This document shows, piece by piece, positions 1 through 8,128 of a stretch of 64,000 nt of DNA (the stretch's first letter is position 1; the number at the start of each line of letters is the position of its first letter). The stretch is taken from the NCBI RefSeq assembly GCF_040719375.1, contig NZ_JBFDTP010000001.1, positions 744,001-808,000 on the forward strand. Reading direction: 5' to 3'. The notes under the pieces were generated by a model. It had not been told where the DNA came from, did no database searches, and saw only the letters and a program-made list of their open reading frames with translations. Source of the stretch: Clostridium sp. AN503. Its GTDB lineage: Bacteria; Bacillota; Clostridia; Lachnospirales; Lachnospiraceae. The position numbers were made by a program, and so were the translations under genes.

Positions 1-2
1 AA

Positions 3-155
3 CACTACAACCACGGCCCCGGCCTGGAATACATCATAACCAAATGGATCCCCCGCTTCATCGAAGAAGCCGATGAAGCCGGCCTCAACGGAAAAGCCCT
101 GATCGAAGACTTCTTCATCAATAACCCCGCCCGCTGCTTCACCTTCAAACCCTAA
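3..155 (+). CDS. Phosphotriesterase-family protein, C-terminal end (partial)
   Basis: Only the last 50 codons lie in the window; the frame is open from base 3 to the TAA at 153-155. The tail has a GPGLEYI stretch and ends with NPARCFTF, resembling the C-terminal NPARxF signature of phosphotriesterase-like metal hydrolases of the amidohydrolase superfamily. In that family the metal-binding residues lie upstream, here outside the window. The gene converges on the agaS/EIIA/yajC genes, and members of this family are often found in amino-sugar PTS loci, so a role in the same pathway is likely but inferred. The substrate is unknown. Confidence 0.6.
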   Translation, partial: HYNHGPGLEYIITKWIPRFIEEADEAGLNGKALIEDFFINNPARCFTFKP

Positions 156-257
156 TAAGCCCCCAGCCCCCACACCCTCCCTACCCGCTGCCAATCCCCC
201 AGCTCCCGCACCCTCCCACCCGCCAGTGCACAGCAACCGCCTCACAGCCTGGCGGGC

Positions 258-513
258 GGAGAGAACGGGGATTCGGCAAACCGGCGGTTCGGCGACATTT
301 GCAGGCTATTAGCGGCACTTGCATAAAAAGAAGCAGATATCAGGGCCGAGCCTGGGAGCACAACTCCCAGGCGCAGCGCGACCGCGGAGGAATATTCATC
401 AAGAATATTCCGTAGCTGGAGCGTTGCCCTGATATCTGCTTCTTTTTATGTTAGTGCCGCTTATAGCCGAAACGGGAGCCAGACCGCCGGTTTGCCGAAT
501 CCCCGTTCTCTCC
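258..513. repeat. Long imperfect palindrome, copy 1 of a conserved structured element
   Basis: The 395-bp gap between the phosphotriesterase tail and yajC is almost filled by this 256-bp palindrome. The outer arms (258-288 and 483-513) are nearly perfect complements, as are the inner arms (304-345 and 425-468). Between them lies an internal loop, GACATTTGCA at 294-303 opposite GAAACGGGA at 469-477. The inner helix has a T/T mismatch (310 and 462) and a TG/TT mismatch (320-321 and 451-452). The centre holds two small hairpins (about 351-371 and 388-411). The same loop sequences and mismatch spacing recur in the palindrome at 12565-12828 with different helix sequences. It could be a structured RNA, a DNA hairpin or a mobile repeat. 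It lies between convergent genes, so a terminator role is possible here. Confidence 0.85.
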
Positions 514-551
514 GGAAACACATCTATCGGCGGTTGCGTCCCCCTCGCCCC

Positions 552-833
552 CTAAATTAATGACTGAATCGCATAACGGGAAACCTTGATGACTGTGCTC
601 TTGGCGACCTCGATGTTCACTGTATCTGCCTCAATCCCCACTACACGCCCATAGATTCCGCCCGCAAACATAACCTGGCTGCCGATGTGCAGTTCCGTAT
701 GTACTTTTCCCAGCTTCTCCCGCTGCTTACGCACGTTCTTCGCGGAAACAACCGAGAGTACGATGCCAATCACGCCCGCGATCACACCCAGGGTCACACA
801 GGTCCAAACAATCACTTCCCAGTTGATCTGCAT
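552..833 (-). CDS. yajC: YajC-like small membrane protein encoded with a mannose-family PTS EIIA
   Basis: A 93-residue protein with one hydrophobic segment near the N-terminus (about residues 5-30), then a basic stretch and a beta-rich domain containing GGIYGRVVGI and IKVSRYAI. These are the hallmarks of YajC, an accessory subunit of the SecDF-YajC complex. The ATG at 833 is only 2 nt after the stop of the upstream EIIA gene, implying translational coupling; a TTG two codons earlier would overlap that stop. Housekeeping yajC normally sits next to tgt or secD. Pairing with a PTS EIIA recalls the streptococcal glycosaminoglycan PTS locus, which also carries a yajC-annotated gene (from memory). 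This is therefore probably a sugar-locus paralogue of unknown role. Confidence 0.85.
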   Translation of the reverse strand: MQINWEVIVWTCVTLGVIAGVIGIVLSVVSAKNVRKQREKLGKVHTELHIGSQVMFAGGIYGRVVGIEADTVNIEVAKSTVIKVSRYAIQSLI

Positions 834-835
834 AA

Positions 836-1270
836 TCAAATACCGTCCTCATCCTCGTTGTCTTTGTGTTCTTCCAGCTCAAAGCGTACAATATAATTCT
901 TGCCTGCCGGAATCAATGCTTCGGACATGTCAAGCGGGCTTTCAAATGCGCCCATCATCACGAAGCCCTCTACAAGCATGGAAAGGTTCGTGCCTGCCAC
1001 TACCTCGATCTTCTGGTCAGGTCTTGCAAACTTGCACTCTACGGCTGCCTTAAACGGTGAACCGCCTGCAAGGTCTGCCAGCACCAGCACGCCGTCGCAG
1101 CCCTTAAGGCCGTCCAGCGCATTGCTCAGATTGTTTGTCAGGGTCTCTGTGGAGTGGTCCGCCTCAAAATCTACAAAAGCCAGGTTGTCTGCGGTACCTG
1201 CGATCAGCTGCAGCGCAGAGCCAAGACCTGTGGCAAAGTGACCATGTCCGGTAACTAATAATCCTACCAT
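836..1270 (-). CDS. PTS mannose/fructose/sorbose-family EIIA subunit
   Basis: A 144-residue soluble EIIA of the mannose family. The start VGLLVTGHGHFATGL carries the phospho-accepting histidine (His9), and LADLAGGSPFKAA matches the conserved second loop. In this family EIIA takes phosphate from HPr on the membrane-proximal cytoplasmic side and passes it to EIIB. The ATG at 1270 has AGGAGG about 9 nt upstream. The gene lies 50 bp after agaS and is followed directly by yajC, so agaS-EIIA-yajC form one operon. No EIIB, EIIC or EIID is next to it within the window; partners could lie upstream of base 1, or the complete PTS at 45-47 kb could serve. The acidic tail is unusual but short. Confidence 0.88.
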   Translation of the reverse strand: MVGLLVTGHGHFATGLGSALQLIAGTADNLAFVDFEADHSTETLTNNLSNALDGLKGCDGVLVLADLAGGSPFKAAVECKFARPDQKIEVVAGTNLSMLVEGFVMMGAFESPLDMSEALIPAGKNYIVRFELEEHKDNEDEDGI

Positions 1271-1320
1271 TTTAATAATCCTCCTGTTTGTTTTCTGATC
1301 CTGTATATGGTCCGTACCTG

Positions 1321-2499
1321 TTATTTCATCGTGTATGGGTACAGGGTAACGCCCTTAACAACGCGGTTCACTTCACCGGTCGGACAGGGATTGTCCGGCG
1401 TGATGCCCATGGAAAGGGACTTCAGCGCGGCAAGGGTCTGTGCAAACAGAATATAATCGAAGCCCAGCAGTACATTCTCCAGAGACGCGCCTACATTCAG
1501 CTCTACGGTGTAATCCACCAGCTCTTTTAAGCCGTCGCACGGAGTATTGACAACAGCCACGATGCGGTTCTTCTTCCTCTGTCCGCTCATTTCCTTGATC
1601 AGATCAACCTCATACTGACGTCTGTACGGATCGTCACTTAAGTATACCACAGTCAGGGTACGGTCGTCGATAATAGATTTCGGGCCGTGACGGAAACCAC
1701 AGGGTGAATCAAACATGGTCGCCACTTTACCGGCAGTCAGCTCCAGCATCTTCAGTGCGGACTCCTGGGAAACGCCCTTCAGCGCCACATTGCCCAGATA
1801 TACGATACGGTTGAAATCAAACTCCTCAACGATCTGCTGCGCTACAGACCAGGTGTTGTCAAGGAAAGCTTCACCTGCTGCGCATACCTTCTCGATCTGG
1901 GCGGTGATCTCCTCTAAACGGTCCAGATTGAACGCCAAGTAGGTTGCCATATACATATTGGAAAAGCTGGAAGTCATGGCGAAGGACTGGTCATGGGTCT
2001 CCGGTGTCAGGTTCAGTGCAAAACAGTTCTTGCGGTCTTTGGCCATCTTGGACAGCGCCCCGTCAGGATTGCAGGTCACGAACAGATGATACAGGTTCTG
2101 GCACACAACCTCTGCTGCGTCTACAGCGCCGATGGACTCCGGTGAATTGCCGGAACGCCCGAAGCTCACAAGGATCGTAGGCTTCGTGTGGGAAAGGAAA
2201 TCCTCCGGTGATGGTACGATATCGGTGGTCGCATAGGATTTCACCTTGTAGTTGTATTTTTTATTCAATGCCTGAAACAGGGAATTGCCAACAAATTCAC
2301 TGGTTCCCGCGCCGGTCAGTACCACATCAAAATCATCCGCCAGCAGCACCTGGTCTAAAAATGCCTGAAGCTCGTCCCTGCATGCTGCAAGCTGGGCGCA
2401 GGTCTTTCTCCATGTGGAAGGCTGCTGATAAATCTCGTTCAATGTAAATGTCGATGATGTTTCCTGCATTTTCTGCTCTGAAAACTTAAAAATATCCAT
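1321..2499 (-). CDS. agaS: AgaS-family sugar-phosphate isomerase/deaminase (SIS domains)
   Basis: A 392-residue protein with two SIS (sugar isomerase) domains. The first carries VVLTGAGTSEFVGNS and LVSFGRSGNSPESIGA, typical of AgaS. AgaS acts on galactosamine-6-phosphate or related amino sugars, giving tagatose-6-phosphate and ammonia. Length and motifs match the family along the whole protein. It is divergent from nagA and kbaZ, which supply the deacetylation before it and the aldol step after it, and it heads the agaS-EIIA-yajC operon. A promoter is visible on the minus strand at 2543-2572. The exact sugar (galactosamine versus glucosamine series) is inferred from context. Confidence 0.9.
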   Translation of the reverse strand: MDIFKFSEQKMQETSSTFTLNEIYQQPSTWRKTCAQLAACRDELQAFLDQVLLADDFDVVLTGAGTSEFVGNSLFQALNKKYNYKVKSYATTDIVPSPEDFLSHTKPTILVSFGRSGNSPESIGAVDAAEVVCQNLYHLFVTCNPDGALSKMAKDRKNCFALNLTPETHDQSFAMTSSFSNMYMATYLAFNLDRLEEITAQIEKVCAAGEAFLDNTWSVAQQIVEEFDFNRIVYLGNVALKGVSQESALKMLELTAGKVATMFDSPCGFRHGPKSIIDDRTLTVVYLSDDPYRRQYEVDLIKEMSGQRKKNRIVAVVNTPCDGLKELVDYTVELNVGASLENVLLGFDYILFAQTLAALKSLSMGITPDNPCPTGEVNRVVKGVTLYPYTMK

Positions 2500-2542
2500 C
2501 TTTTCTACCCCCTGTATTGATTTTTTCTGGTATCATGGTTTC

Positions 2543-2572
2543 ATTATAGCGCAACGTATTTATAAAAAACAA
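2543..2572 (-). promoter_or_regulatory. Promoter for agaS
   Basis: On the minus strand, TTGTTT (2572-2567) and TATAAT (2548-2543) are separated by 18 nt. The start codon is at 2499, giving a short leader. It is back to back with the nagA promoter, so a common regulator could act on both. Confidence 0.55.
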
Positions 2573-2632
2573 TACAGCAACTAAAACAGATAATGATTGG
2601 CTCAAAAAATGCAAATTCATTTTAAATCCGGG

Positions 2633-2641
2633 TGTTATAAT
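2633..2641 (+). promoter_or_regulatory. Extended -10 promoter element for nagA-kbaZ
   Basis: TGTTATAAT at 2633-2641 is a perfect extended -10 (TG-N-TATAAT). No good -35 box is seen at the usual distance, which is common for extended -10 promoters. The start codon follows 43 nt downstream, preceded by AAAGGAGGG. Confidence 0.5.
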
Positions 2642-2683
2642 AAAGTTACAGGAATTTAAAACAGTAAAGGAGGGAAATTTACT

Positions 2684-3823
2684 ATGCTGATACAAAGTAA
2701 AAAGGTCTGGATCGCGGACCAGTTTATTGCTGCTGAAATCGAAGCAGAGGACGGCAGGATCACCAACATCTTCCCATATGGAAGCAAACCGGCAGACGAG
2801 GACTATGGGGATCTGCGGATCGTTCCTGGATTTTTGGACATCCACTGCCACGGCGCATATGGCTTTGACACCAACGATGCCAATGAGGAAGGCCTGCGCA
2901 ACTGGACAAAGAATATCGTAGGCGAGGGCGTTACGGGCCTGCTTGCCACCACCATTACCCAGAGCGAGGAGGTCCTGACCGCGGCTGTTGCAAACGTGGC
3001 AAAGGTCATGGAGGACGGCTATGAGGGCGCCGAGATCATGGGCATCCATTTTGAGGGGCCGTATCTGGACATGGTTTACAAGGGCGCACAGCCGGAGCAG
3101 TTCATCGTGAAGCCTACCATCGAGCAGTTTGAGCGTTACCAGAATGCGGCGAAGGGCAATATCCGCTACATCACCCTGGCTACTGAGACCGACGAAGACT
3201 TTGCCCTGACCCATTACCTGGCAGAGCGCGGGGTTGTGGTAAGCATCGGGCATTCCGCAGCCACCTACGAGCAGGCAGCCATGGCCTATGCCAACGGCGC
3301 CAGCTCCATGACCCACGTATACAACGGCATGACTCCGTTCAAGCACCGTGAGAACGGCCTGGTAGGCGCAGCGTACCGTTTCCGCACCATGTACGGCGAG
3401 ATCATCTGCGACGGCAACCATTCCACCACCGCTGCGCTGAACAACTACTTTATGTCCAAAGGCCCGGATTATTCCATCATGGTTTCCGACGCGCTGATGG
3501 CAAAAGGTTCTCCGGTTGGCAGCAAGTATATCTTCGGCGGCAATGAGATCGAGATCTATCCGGATGGAAGCGCTCACTTAACCTCCACCGGCACGCTTGC
3601 AGGTTCCACACTGCGTCTGAACGAGGGCCTGCGCATCCTGGTCGAGGAAGCCATGATCCCGTTCAACTATGCACTCAACGCCTGCACCATCAACCCGGCC
3701 CGCTGCCTGGGCATCGAAAACCGCAAGGGTCAGATCCGCACCGGATGCGACGCCGACCTGGTTGTTCTTGAGAATGATTACCAGGTGCGCCAGACCTACT
3801 GTAAGGGCAAAGCACAGTTATAA
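2684..3823 (+). CDS. nagA: N-acetylglucosamine-6-phosphate (or N-acetylgalactosamine-6-phosphate) deacetylase
   Basis: A 379-residue member of the NagA/AgaA family of metal-dependent amidohydrolases. It removes the acetyl group from N-acetylhexosamine-6-phosphate in the cytoplasm. Visible motifs are PGFLDIHCHGAYG (metal ligands His54 and His56), GIHFEGPYL (Glu124), SIGHSAATYEQ, THVYNGM and VSDAL (catalytic Asp). Length is normal. The ATG at 2684 has AAAGGAGGG upstream. It forms an operon with kbaZ, 26 bp downstream, and is divergent from agaS. With these neighbours the GalNAc-type enzyme (AgaA) is as likely as NagA, and sequence alone does not decide. Confidence 0.93.
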   Translation: MLIQSKKVWIADQFIAAEIEAEDGRITNIFPYGSKPADEDYGDLRIVPGFLDIHCHGAYGFDTNDANEEGLRNWTKNIVGEGVTGLLATTITQSEEVLTAAVANVAKVMEDGYEGAEIMGIHFEGPYLDMVYKGAQPEQFIVKPTIEQFERYQNAAKGNIRYITLATETDEDFALTHYLAERGVVVSIGHSAATYEQAAMAYANGASSMTHVYNGMTPFKHRENGLVGAAYRFRTMYGEIICDGNHSTTAALNNYFMSKGPDYSIMVSDALMAKGSPVGSKYIFGGNEIEIYPDGSAHLTSTGTLAGSTLRLNEGLRILVEEAMIPFNYALNACTINPARCLGIENRKGQIRTGCDADLVVLENDYQVRQTYCKGKAQL

Positions 3824-3849
3824 ACAAAATAAAAGGGGGATATATAACT

Positions 3850-5145
3850 ATGAAACATCCGATTCAGCAGATGATGGAAAACCGCCGCCAGGGCATCAAG
3901 TGTGGGATTCCTTCCTATTGCAGTGCCAATGAACTGGTCCTTGAGACCGCTCTGCGCCGCGCAAAGGCCCAGGATACCGCAGTGCTCATCGAGGCAACTG
4001 CCAACCAGGTCAACCAGTTCGGCGGCTATACCGGAATGCTTCCGAAAGACTTTTACCAGATGGTCCTCACGATGGCACAGGAGATCGGCGTTCCGGAGCA
4101 TCAGATCATCCTTGCAGGCGACCATTTGGGGCCGCTGACCTGGCAGAACCTGCCGGAAAAGGAAGCCATGGAGAATTCCATGGAGCTGGTTTACCAGTAT
4201 GCCCGCGCCGGTTTTACCAAGATCCATTTAGACACCAGCATGAAGGTGGCGGACGATCCGGAAGGGCTGCTCTCCACAGAGACCATTGCCCGCAGAGGCG
4301 CTATCCTCTACAAGTCCACCATGAAGGGCTACGAGGAGTTAAAGGCTGAGAAGCCCGACGCCATCCGCCCGGTATTCGTCATCGGCAGCGAAGTCCCGAT
4401 CCCGGGCGGCGCACAGGAGGCCGAGGATACCCTGGCTGTTACCAGCCCTGACGCATTCCGCGACACCGTGGCAACCTACCGCCGCGTCTGGAAGGAAGAG
4501 GGCGTTGAGGACGGCATGAAGGACGTAGTGGCCGTAGTAGTTCAGCCGGGCGTGGAGTTCGGCGACGACCAGGTGTTCCTTTATGACCATGACGCTGCCA
4601 CCGAGCTGTGCGCGGCACTTAATGAGTTCCCGGAGGTATGCTTCGAGGGTCATTCCACCGACTACCAGAGCCCGGAATGCTTAAAGGCTATGGTTGAGGA
4701 CGGCATCGCTATCCTGAAGGTCGGCCCGGCGCTGACCTATGGTCTGCGCGAAGCACTGTTCGCCTTAAGCTTTATGGAGAGAGAGCTGGTACCGGAAGAA
4801 AAGCAGGCCCACTTCATCGAGACCCTGGAAAAAGTTATGCTGGACAACCCGGGCAACTGGAAGAAGCATTACCATGGCGATGACAAGCAGCTTGCCCTTG
4901 CCAGAAAGTACAGCTTTTCCGACCGCTGCCGCTACTACATCGGACAGCCGGAAGTGGTTGATTCCATGAATAAACTGTTCGAGAACTTAAAGGAATATCC
5001 GGTTCCCATGAACATGCTGCACCAGTATATGCCGGTCACCTACGTGAAGGTCCGCGACGGCAAGCTGCCGCTGGACCCGAAGGAGCTTGCTATGGACGGG
5101 GTTGCGAACTTTATGGAAGATTATGAGTATGCCGTAGCGCTGTAA
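3850..5145 (+). CDS. kbaZ: Tagatose-1,6-bisphosphate aldolase non-catalytic subunit (KbaZ/GatZ)
   Basis: A 431-residue protein of the GatZ/KbaZ family, recognised from its start (IQQMMENRRQGIKCGIPSYC) through LAGDHLGPLTW, FTKIHLDTSMK and the conserved C-terminal half. GatZ/KbaZ is required for full activity and stability of the class II tagatose-bisphosphate aldolase (KbaY/GatY) and is regarded as chaperone-like, not catalytic. It follows nagA in one operon and is closed by a strong terminator. No kbaY is adjacent; the best candidate in the window is the class II aldolase at 11660-12514 on the other strand. Confidence 0.92.
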   Translation: MKHPIQQMMENRRQGIKCGIPSYCSANELVLETALRRAKAQDTAVLIEATANQVNQFGGYTGMLPKDFYQMVLTMAQEIGVPEHQIILAGDHLGPLTWQNLPEKEAMENSMELVYQYARAGFTKIHLDTSMKVADDPEGLLSTETIARRGAILYKSTMKGYEELKAEKPDAIRPVFVIGSEVPIPGGAQEAEDTLAVTSPDAFRDTVATYRRVWKEEGVEDGMKDVVAVVVQPGVEFGDDQVFLYDHDAATELCAALNEFPEVCFEGHSTDYQSPECLKAMVEDGIAILKVGPALTYGLREALFALSFMERELVPEEKQAHFIETLEKVMLDNPGNWKKHYHGDDKQLALARKYSFSDRCRYYIGQPEVVDSMNKLFENLKEYPVPMNMLHQYMPVTYVKVRDGKLPLDPKELAMDGVANFMEDYEYAVAL

Positions 5146-5166
5146 ACGAAATGTACTTATGGAAAC

Positions 5167-5200
5167 GCCCATCCTGGCACTGACAGGATGGGCATTTTTA
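5167..5200 (+). terminator. Rho-independent terminator after kbaZ
   Basis: A perfect 10-bp stem GCCCATCCTG / CAGGATGGGC with a 7-nt loop, followed by ATTTTTA. It lies 21 bp after the kbaZ stop and would end the nagA-kbaZ transcript. Confidence 0.85.
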
Positions 5201-5242
5201 ATCTTTAAAAGGATGAGACCGCTCACAGCAAACATGATGTTT

Positions 5243-6613
5243 TTACAGGCTTTTCCGGTTCGCGTCAGGGGTAAGGGACAGCAGCCGGTATACCTTTGTA
5301 GGGCGCCCCTTCGTGCCGGAAGCGCGGGCGCCAATGATCTCGGCGTCCTGGCTCTGCAGCAGGTTTGTAAGGATACGGTTTGCATTTCTCTGCTTAACGC
5401 CCAGCTTTTCTGATAGCTCTGCAATGGTGATCTCATTGGAGGCATTGGCGTCAACGATGGTCTTTAGCTTCTGTATGGTCAGAGTCGACAGGCGGGAACG
5501 GGATGCCAGAAGCTCCAGTTGGGGAGTCAGTTCACAGGTTGGTATCAGCGAGGTGTCCAGATCCAAAGGCCCCAGCAAGGTACCAGACTCGTTCATGGCA
5601 TATACATGCTTTTCCCGAACCGAAACCCTCAGCGCGGCAGAAGCATTTGACCGGGCCTGCGCAATATCCTGGGCAAAGCCGTAGGCTATATCTGTTTTAA
5701 AATCCAAATGTTTACTTAAAAACACGGATAAGCTGGAGCCGGAAAAGTGCCCGGTAATGCGATGAAGTGTTTTTAAATTGGTAAAAATATAAAACCCGTT
5801 TAAATGCTTCTGCAGTTGATAATCTGTTAAATACTCTTTATTAAATTCCAGCAATGCTTTCTGCAGTGTGAGCACATCCATATCCATGTCGTCAGGGGCA
5901 ATGTCCGAAGAAGGCCGGGCCGCCCTGAACACTGCGATCACTCCGGGCATATATTCTTTCATGCCTGCTATATCGATAGCACTGATACAGTCTTTTACAG
6001 CACGAAGCAGTTGGTATACGCTGGAATAAACAAACGTACAGGGGATTTGCCGTTCCACCAGCCTGGGGTAGATCGTTGAATAACGCGAAAGCACATAATC
6101 TATCTCACCATGCTCCCATTTATCCAGGATCAGATTAAAAACATGATCTTCTATGGATTTCAGTTCATCCAGCGAGTAATCCTTCCAGAAAACCTCCGCC
6201 TTTGTAATTTTAAATCCCGGTTCATCCAGCTCTATCATGCTTTCGGCTGTATTCCGCGTATTGAAAGGAAGAAAGATATCGATTACGACACGTTTCAGAT
6301 CCAGCGAGCGGTTCTTCCGCAATAAATCTAAAAGACTGTAATAGATACTTTCAAGTCCTACCTCAAAAATGACAGTCGGCTTGCGCAAAGAAGGAACGCC
6401 TTTCTCCAACGCATGATAAGCGGCTGTCCCACAGATCAGGAAACCATCATAATCAAGCTCAATCTCTGTATATAGCTGTGATATATATGAAAAATTCCGA
6501 TAGTCAAGAGCCGTGATGGAAACTTCCAGCTCCTTAAAAACAGAATCCTGCAGCTTTGCCTTTATATAAGACAAAAGTTGTCCGGCAGCCAATATTGCTA
6601 ATTTCATCTGCAT
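5243..6613 (-). CDS. Predicted transcriptional regulator with C-terminal winged helix
   Basis: A 456-residue protein. The C-terminal part (about 375-445) has TIQKLKTIVD, EITIAELSEKLGV and RNANRILTNLL, a winged-helix DNA-binding pattern ending with GTKGRPTKVYRL. The middle (about 255-370) resembles a degenerate GGDEF-like fold (GFYIFTNLKTLHRITG), and the N-terminal third resembles PrpR-type sensing domains; both assignments are tentative. It is divergent from an MFS transporter and an M20 amidohydrolase, so it probably controls their promoter in response to the transported compound. An inverted repeat in the 249-bp divergent gap is a candidate operator. The ATG at 6613 (GAGGGCGGAA upstream) or the one at 6607 could be the start. 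Confidence 0.7.
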   Translation of the reverse strand: MQMKLAILAAGQLLSYIKAKLQDSVFKELEVSITALDYRNFSYISQLYTEIELDYDGFLICGTAAYHALEKGVPSLRKPTVIFEVGLESIYYSLLDLLRKNRSLDLKRVVIDIFLPFNTRNTAESMIELDEPGFKITKAEVFWKDYSLDELKSIEDHVFNLILDKWEHGEIDYVLSRYSTIYPRLVERQIPCTFVYSSVYQLLRAVKDCISAIDIAGMKEYMPGVIAVFRAARPSSDIAPDDMDMDVLTLQKALLEFNKEYLTDYQLQKHLNGFYIFTNLKTLHRITGHFSGSSLSVFLSKHLDFKTDIAYGFAQDIAQARSNASAALRVSVREKHVYAMNESGTLLGPLDLDTSLIPTCELTPQLELLASRSRLSTLTIQKLKTIVDANASNEITIAELSEKLGVKQRNANRILTNLLQSQDAEIIGARASGTKGRPTKVYRLLSLTPDANRKSL

Positions 6614-6712
6614 TTCCGCCCTCTGGTTTTTTATTTAGTATATCATGGTTTTCAATCGGAAGTAAACTATTAATCGCAGATTACCTCATTTTTCGCATAG
6701 TTACAGCATTTA

Positions 6713-6761
6713 TGGATTATTACTAATGCACAAAAATAAGCGGTACATTCGTGATAATCCA
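6713..6761. promoter_or_regulatory. Inverted repeat, candidate operator of the divergent regulator
   Basis: TGGATTATTAC (6713-6723) and GTGATAATCCA (6751-6761) are inverted copies matching at 10 of 11 positions, 27 bp apart, in the gap between the regulator and the MFS gene. Two half-sites one to three helical turns apart are typical for a dimeric regulator. It sits just upstream of the promoter region at 6780-6813. Confidence 0.45.
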
Positions 6762-6779
6762 CGAAAATATCAATTTTCC

Positions 6780-6813
6780 TTGACATTGCGGCAACTTAAA
6801 TTTAGTATATAAT
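6780..6813 (+). promoter_or_regulatory. Promoter region for the MFS-M20 operon
   Basis: A perfect -35 box TTGACA (6780-6785) is followed after 17 nt by TAGTAT (6803-6808) and, slightly further, TATAAT (6808-6813, 22-nt spacing). The first pair has the better spacing, the second the better -10. Confidence 0.5.
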
Positions 6814-6862
6814 TAGCATATGCGATAAATATACCAAAAATGAAAGATGAAGGGATGAAAGG

Positions 6863-8107
6863 ATGAAAGAAAAGAAGAAGATTTATTACGGCTGGTGGAT
6901 CGTGTTTTTAGGTTTTTTAGTCTATGCACTTGTTTACTCAGCGATTTCCAGCGCAGGGGTATTCACCCTTCCGATAACGGAGGAATTGGGGTTCTCGCGC
7001 TCTGCATATTCCGGAAGGTCGCTTTTTGCATCAGCGGGTACCATCATCGGTTCTTTTACAGTCGGGCGGTTTATTGCAAAGCATAATATCAAACGGACGA
7101 TGATCGGCTCCTGCATGATCTTGATACTCTGCGTAATAGGATGTACCTTCTGCACACAAGTATGGCAGTTCTACGCGATCAGCCTTCTTACGGGATTTGG
7201 ATTTGCGGGAGCGACTATGATACCGGTACCGGTTCTGATCAATGCATGGTTTGGGCCGAAGAAAAAAGGTCTCGCCATGAGTATCGCATTGGCCGGATCT
7301 GGAATTGGCGGAATGTTTATGACCATGATCCTCAACTGGTTCTGCCAAAATTACGGATGGCGGGCCGCCTACTACGCAAATGCCGCGATTTTCCTTGCAG
7401 TGGTTCCATTTATTGCGGTTTTGGCAGTCAGAAGCCCAAAGGAAATGGGACTGGAGCGTATCGGGGATGTCCTGGTTGACGGCGCTGTGTGCGAAAAAGC
7501 AGGAATACCATTTTCCGCAGGACGCAAAAGTACGGCGTATTGGTTTGTGTTAGGTTCCTTTTTCCTGCTGGCCTTTGTCAATGCCGGCATTTTGAATCAC
7601 CAGATTCCTTATTTTAATGACGCCGGCTTTTCCCCGTCAAAGGCGGCCAGCCTTGGAGCGATTGCCCTGGGCGCGCTGACACTTGGCAAGGTCCTGCTGG
7701 GTGCAATGTGTGACCGTATTGGAATAAAAAAGGGCGTTTTTATTGGCAATACTATGTTGATGCTTTCCATGCTTTTGATCTATATGAGTGCAAGCGTACA
7801 TTTTATGGGATATGCGTATGTTGTGTTTTATGCCATAGGCGGCTCTGTGGCAACCGTAGCTGCCCCTCTGGTGGTATCCGCCATATTTGGCGATAAGGAA
7901 TTCAGCAGATATATTGGCAATATCAATGTTGCAACCGGAATCGGAAACCCGATAGGCGCTATTTTCTGCGGCGCTCTCTTTGACGCCACCGGCGGATATG
8001 GATCGGCATGGATTGCCATGGCAGTAATATCTGCGATCATCATAGTGATGCAGATCAGGCTCTTTCATATCAAGAATAAAAAACCGGAAGCAGCGGTACT
8101 GTTATAG
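6863..8107 (+). CDS. Major facilitator superfamily transporter (OFA-like)
   Basis: A 414-residue protein with about twelve hydrophobic segments and a short cytoplasmic loop between the halves (around residue 195-220). The opening KKKIYYGWWIVFLGF is typical of the oxalate/formate antiporter-like (OFA) and monocarboxylate branch of MFS. A substrate cannot be read from sequence. It is followed 21 bp later by an M20 amidohydrolase, so it probably imports the N-acyl compound or peptide-like molecule that enzyme hydrolyses. The ATG at 6863 has AAGGGATGAAAGG upstream, and the divergent regulator probably controls it. Confidence 0.85.
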   Translation: MKEKKKIYYGWWIVFLGFLVYALVYSAISSAGVFTLPITEELGFSRSAYSGRSLFASAGTIIGSFTVGRFIAKHNIKRTMIGSCMILILCVIGCTFCTQVWQFYAISLLTGFGFAGATMIPVPVLINAWFGPKKKGLAMSIALAGSGIGGMFMTMILNWFCQNYGWRAAYYANAAIFLAVVPFIAVLAVRSPKEMGLERIGDVLVDGAVCEKAGIPFSAGRKSTAYWFVLGSFFLLAFVNAGILNHQIPYFNDAGFSPSKAASLGAIALGALTLGKVLLGAMCDRIGIKKGVFIGNTMLMLSMLLIYMSASVHFMGYAYVVFYAIGGSVATVAAPLVVSAIFGDKEFSRYIGNINVATGIGNPIGAIFCGALFDATGGYGSAWIAMAVISAIIIVMQIRLFHIKNKKPEAAVLL

Positions 8108-8128
8108 AAAACATGGAGGAAATTAAAA

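Noticed and set aside
258..513. CRISPR array or simple terminator
   Set aside because: There are only two arms, no repeat-spacer periodicity, and no T-run; conserved loops shared with a second copy call for another explanation.
2486..3577. 363-codon open frame on the minus strand
   Set aside because: Antisense to nagA, which has all metal-ligand motifs.
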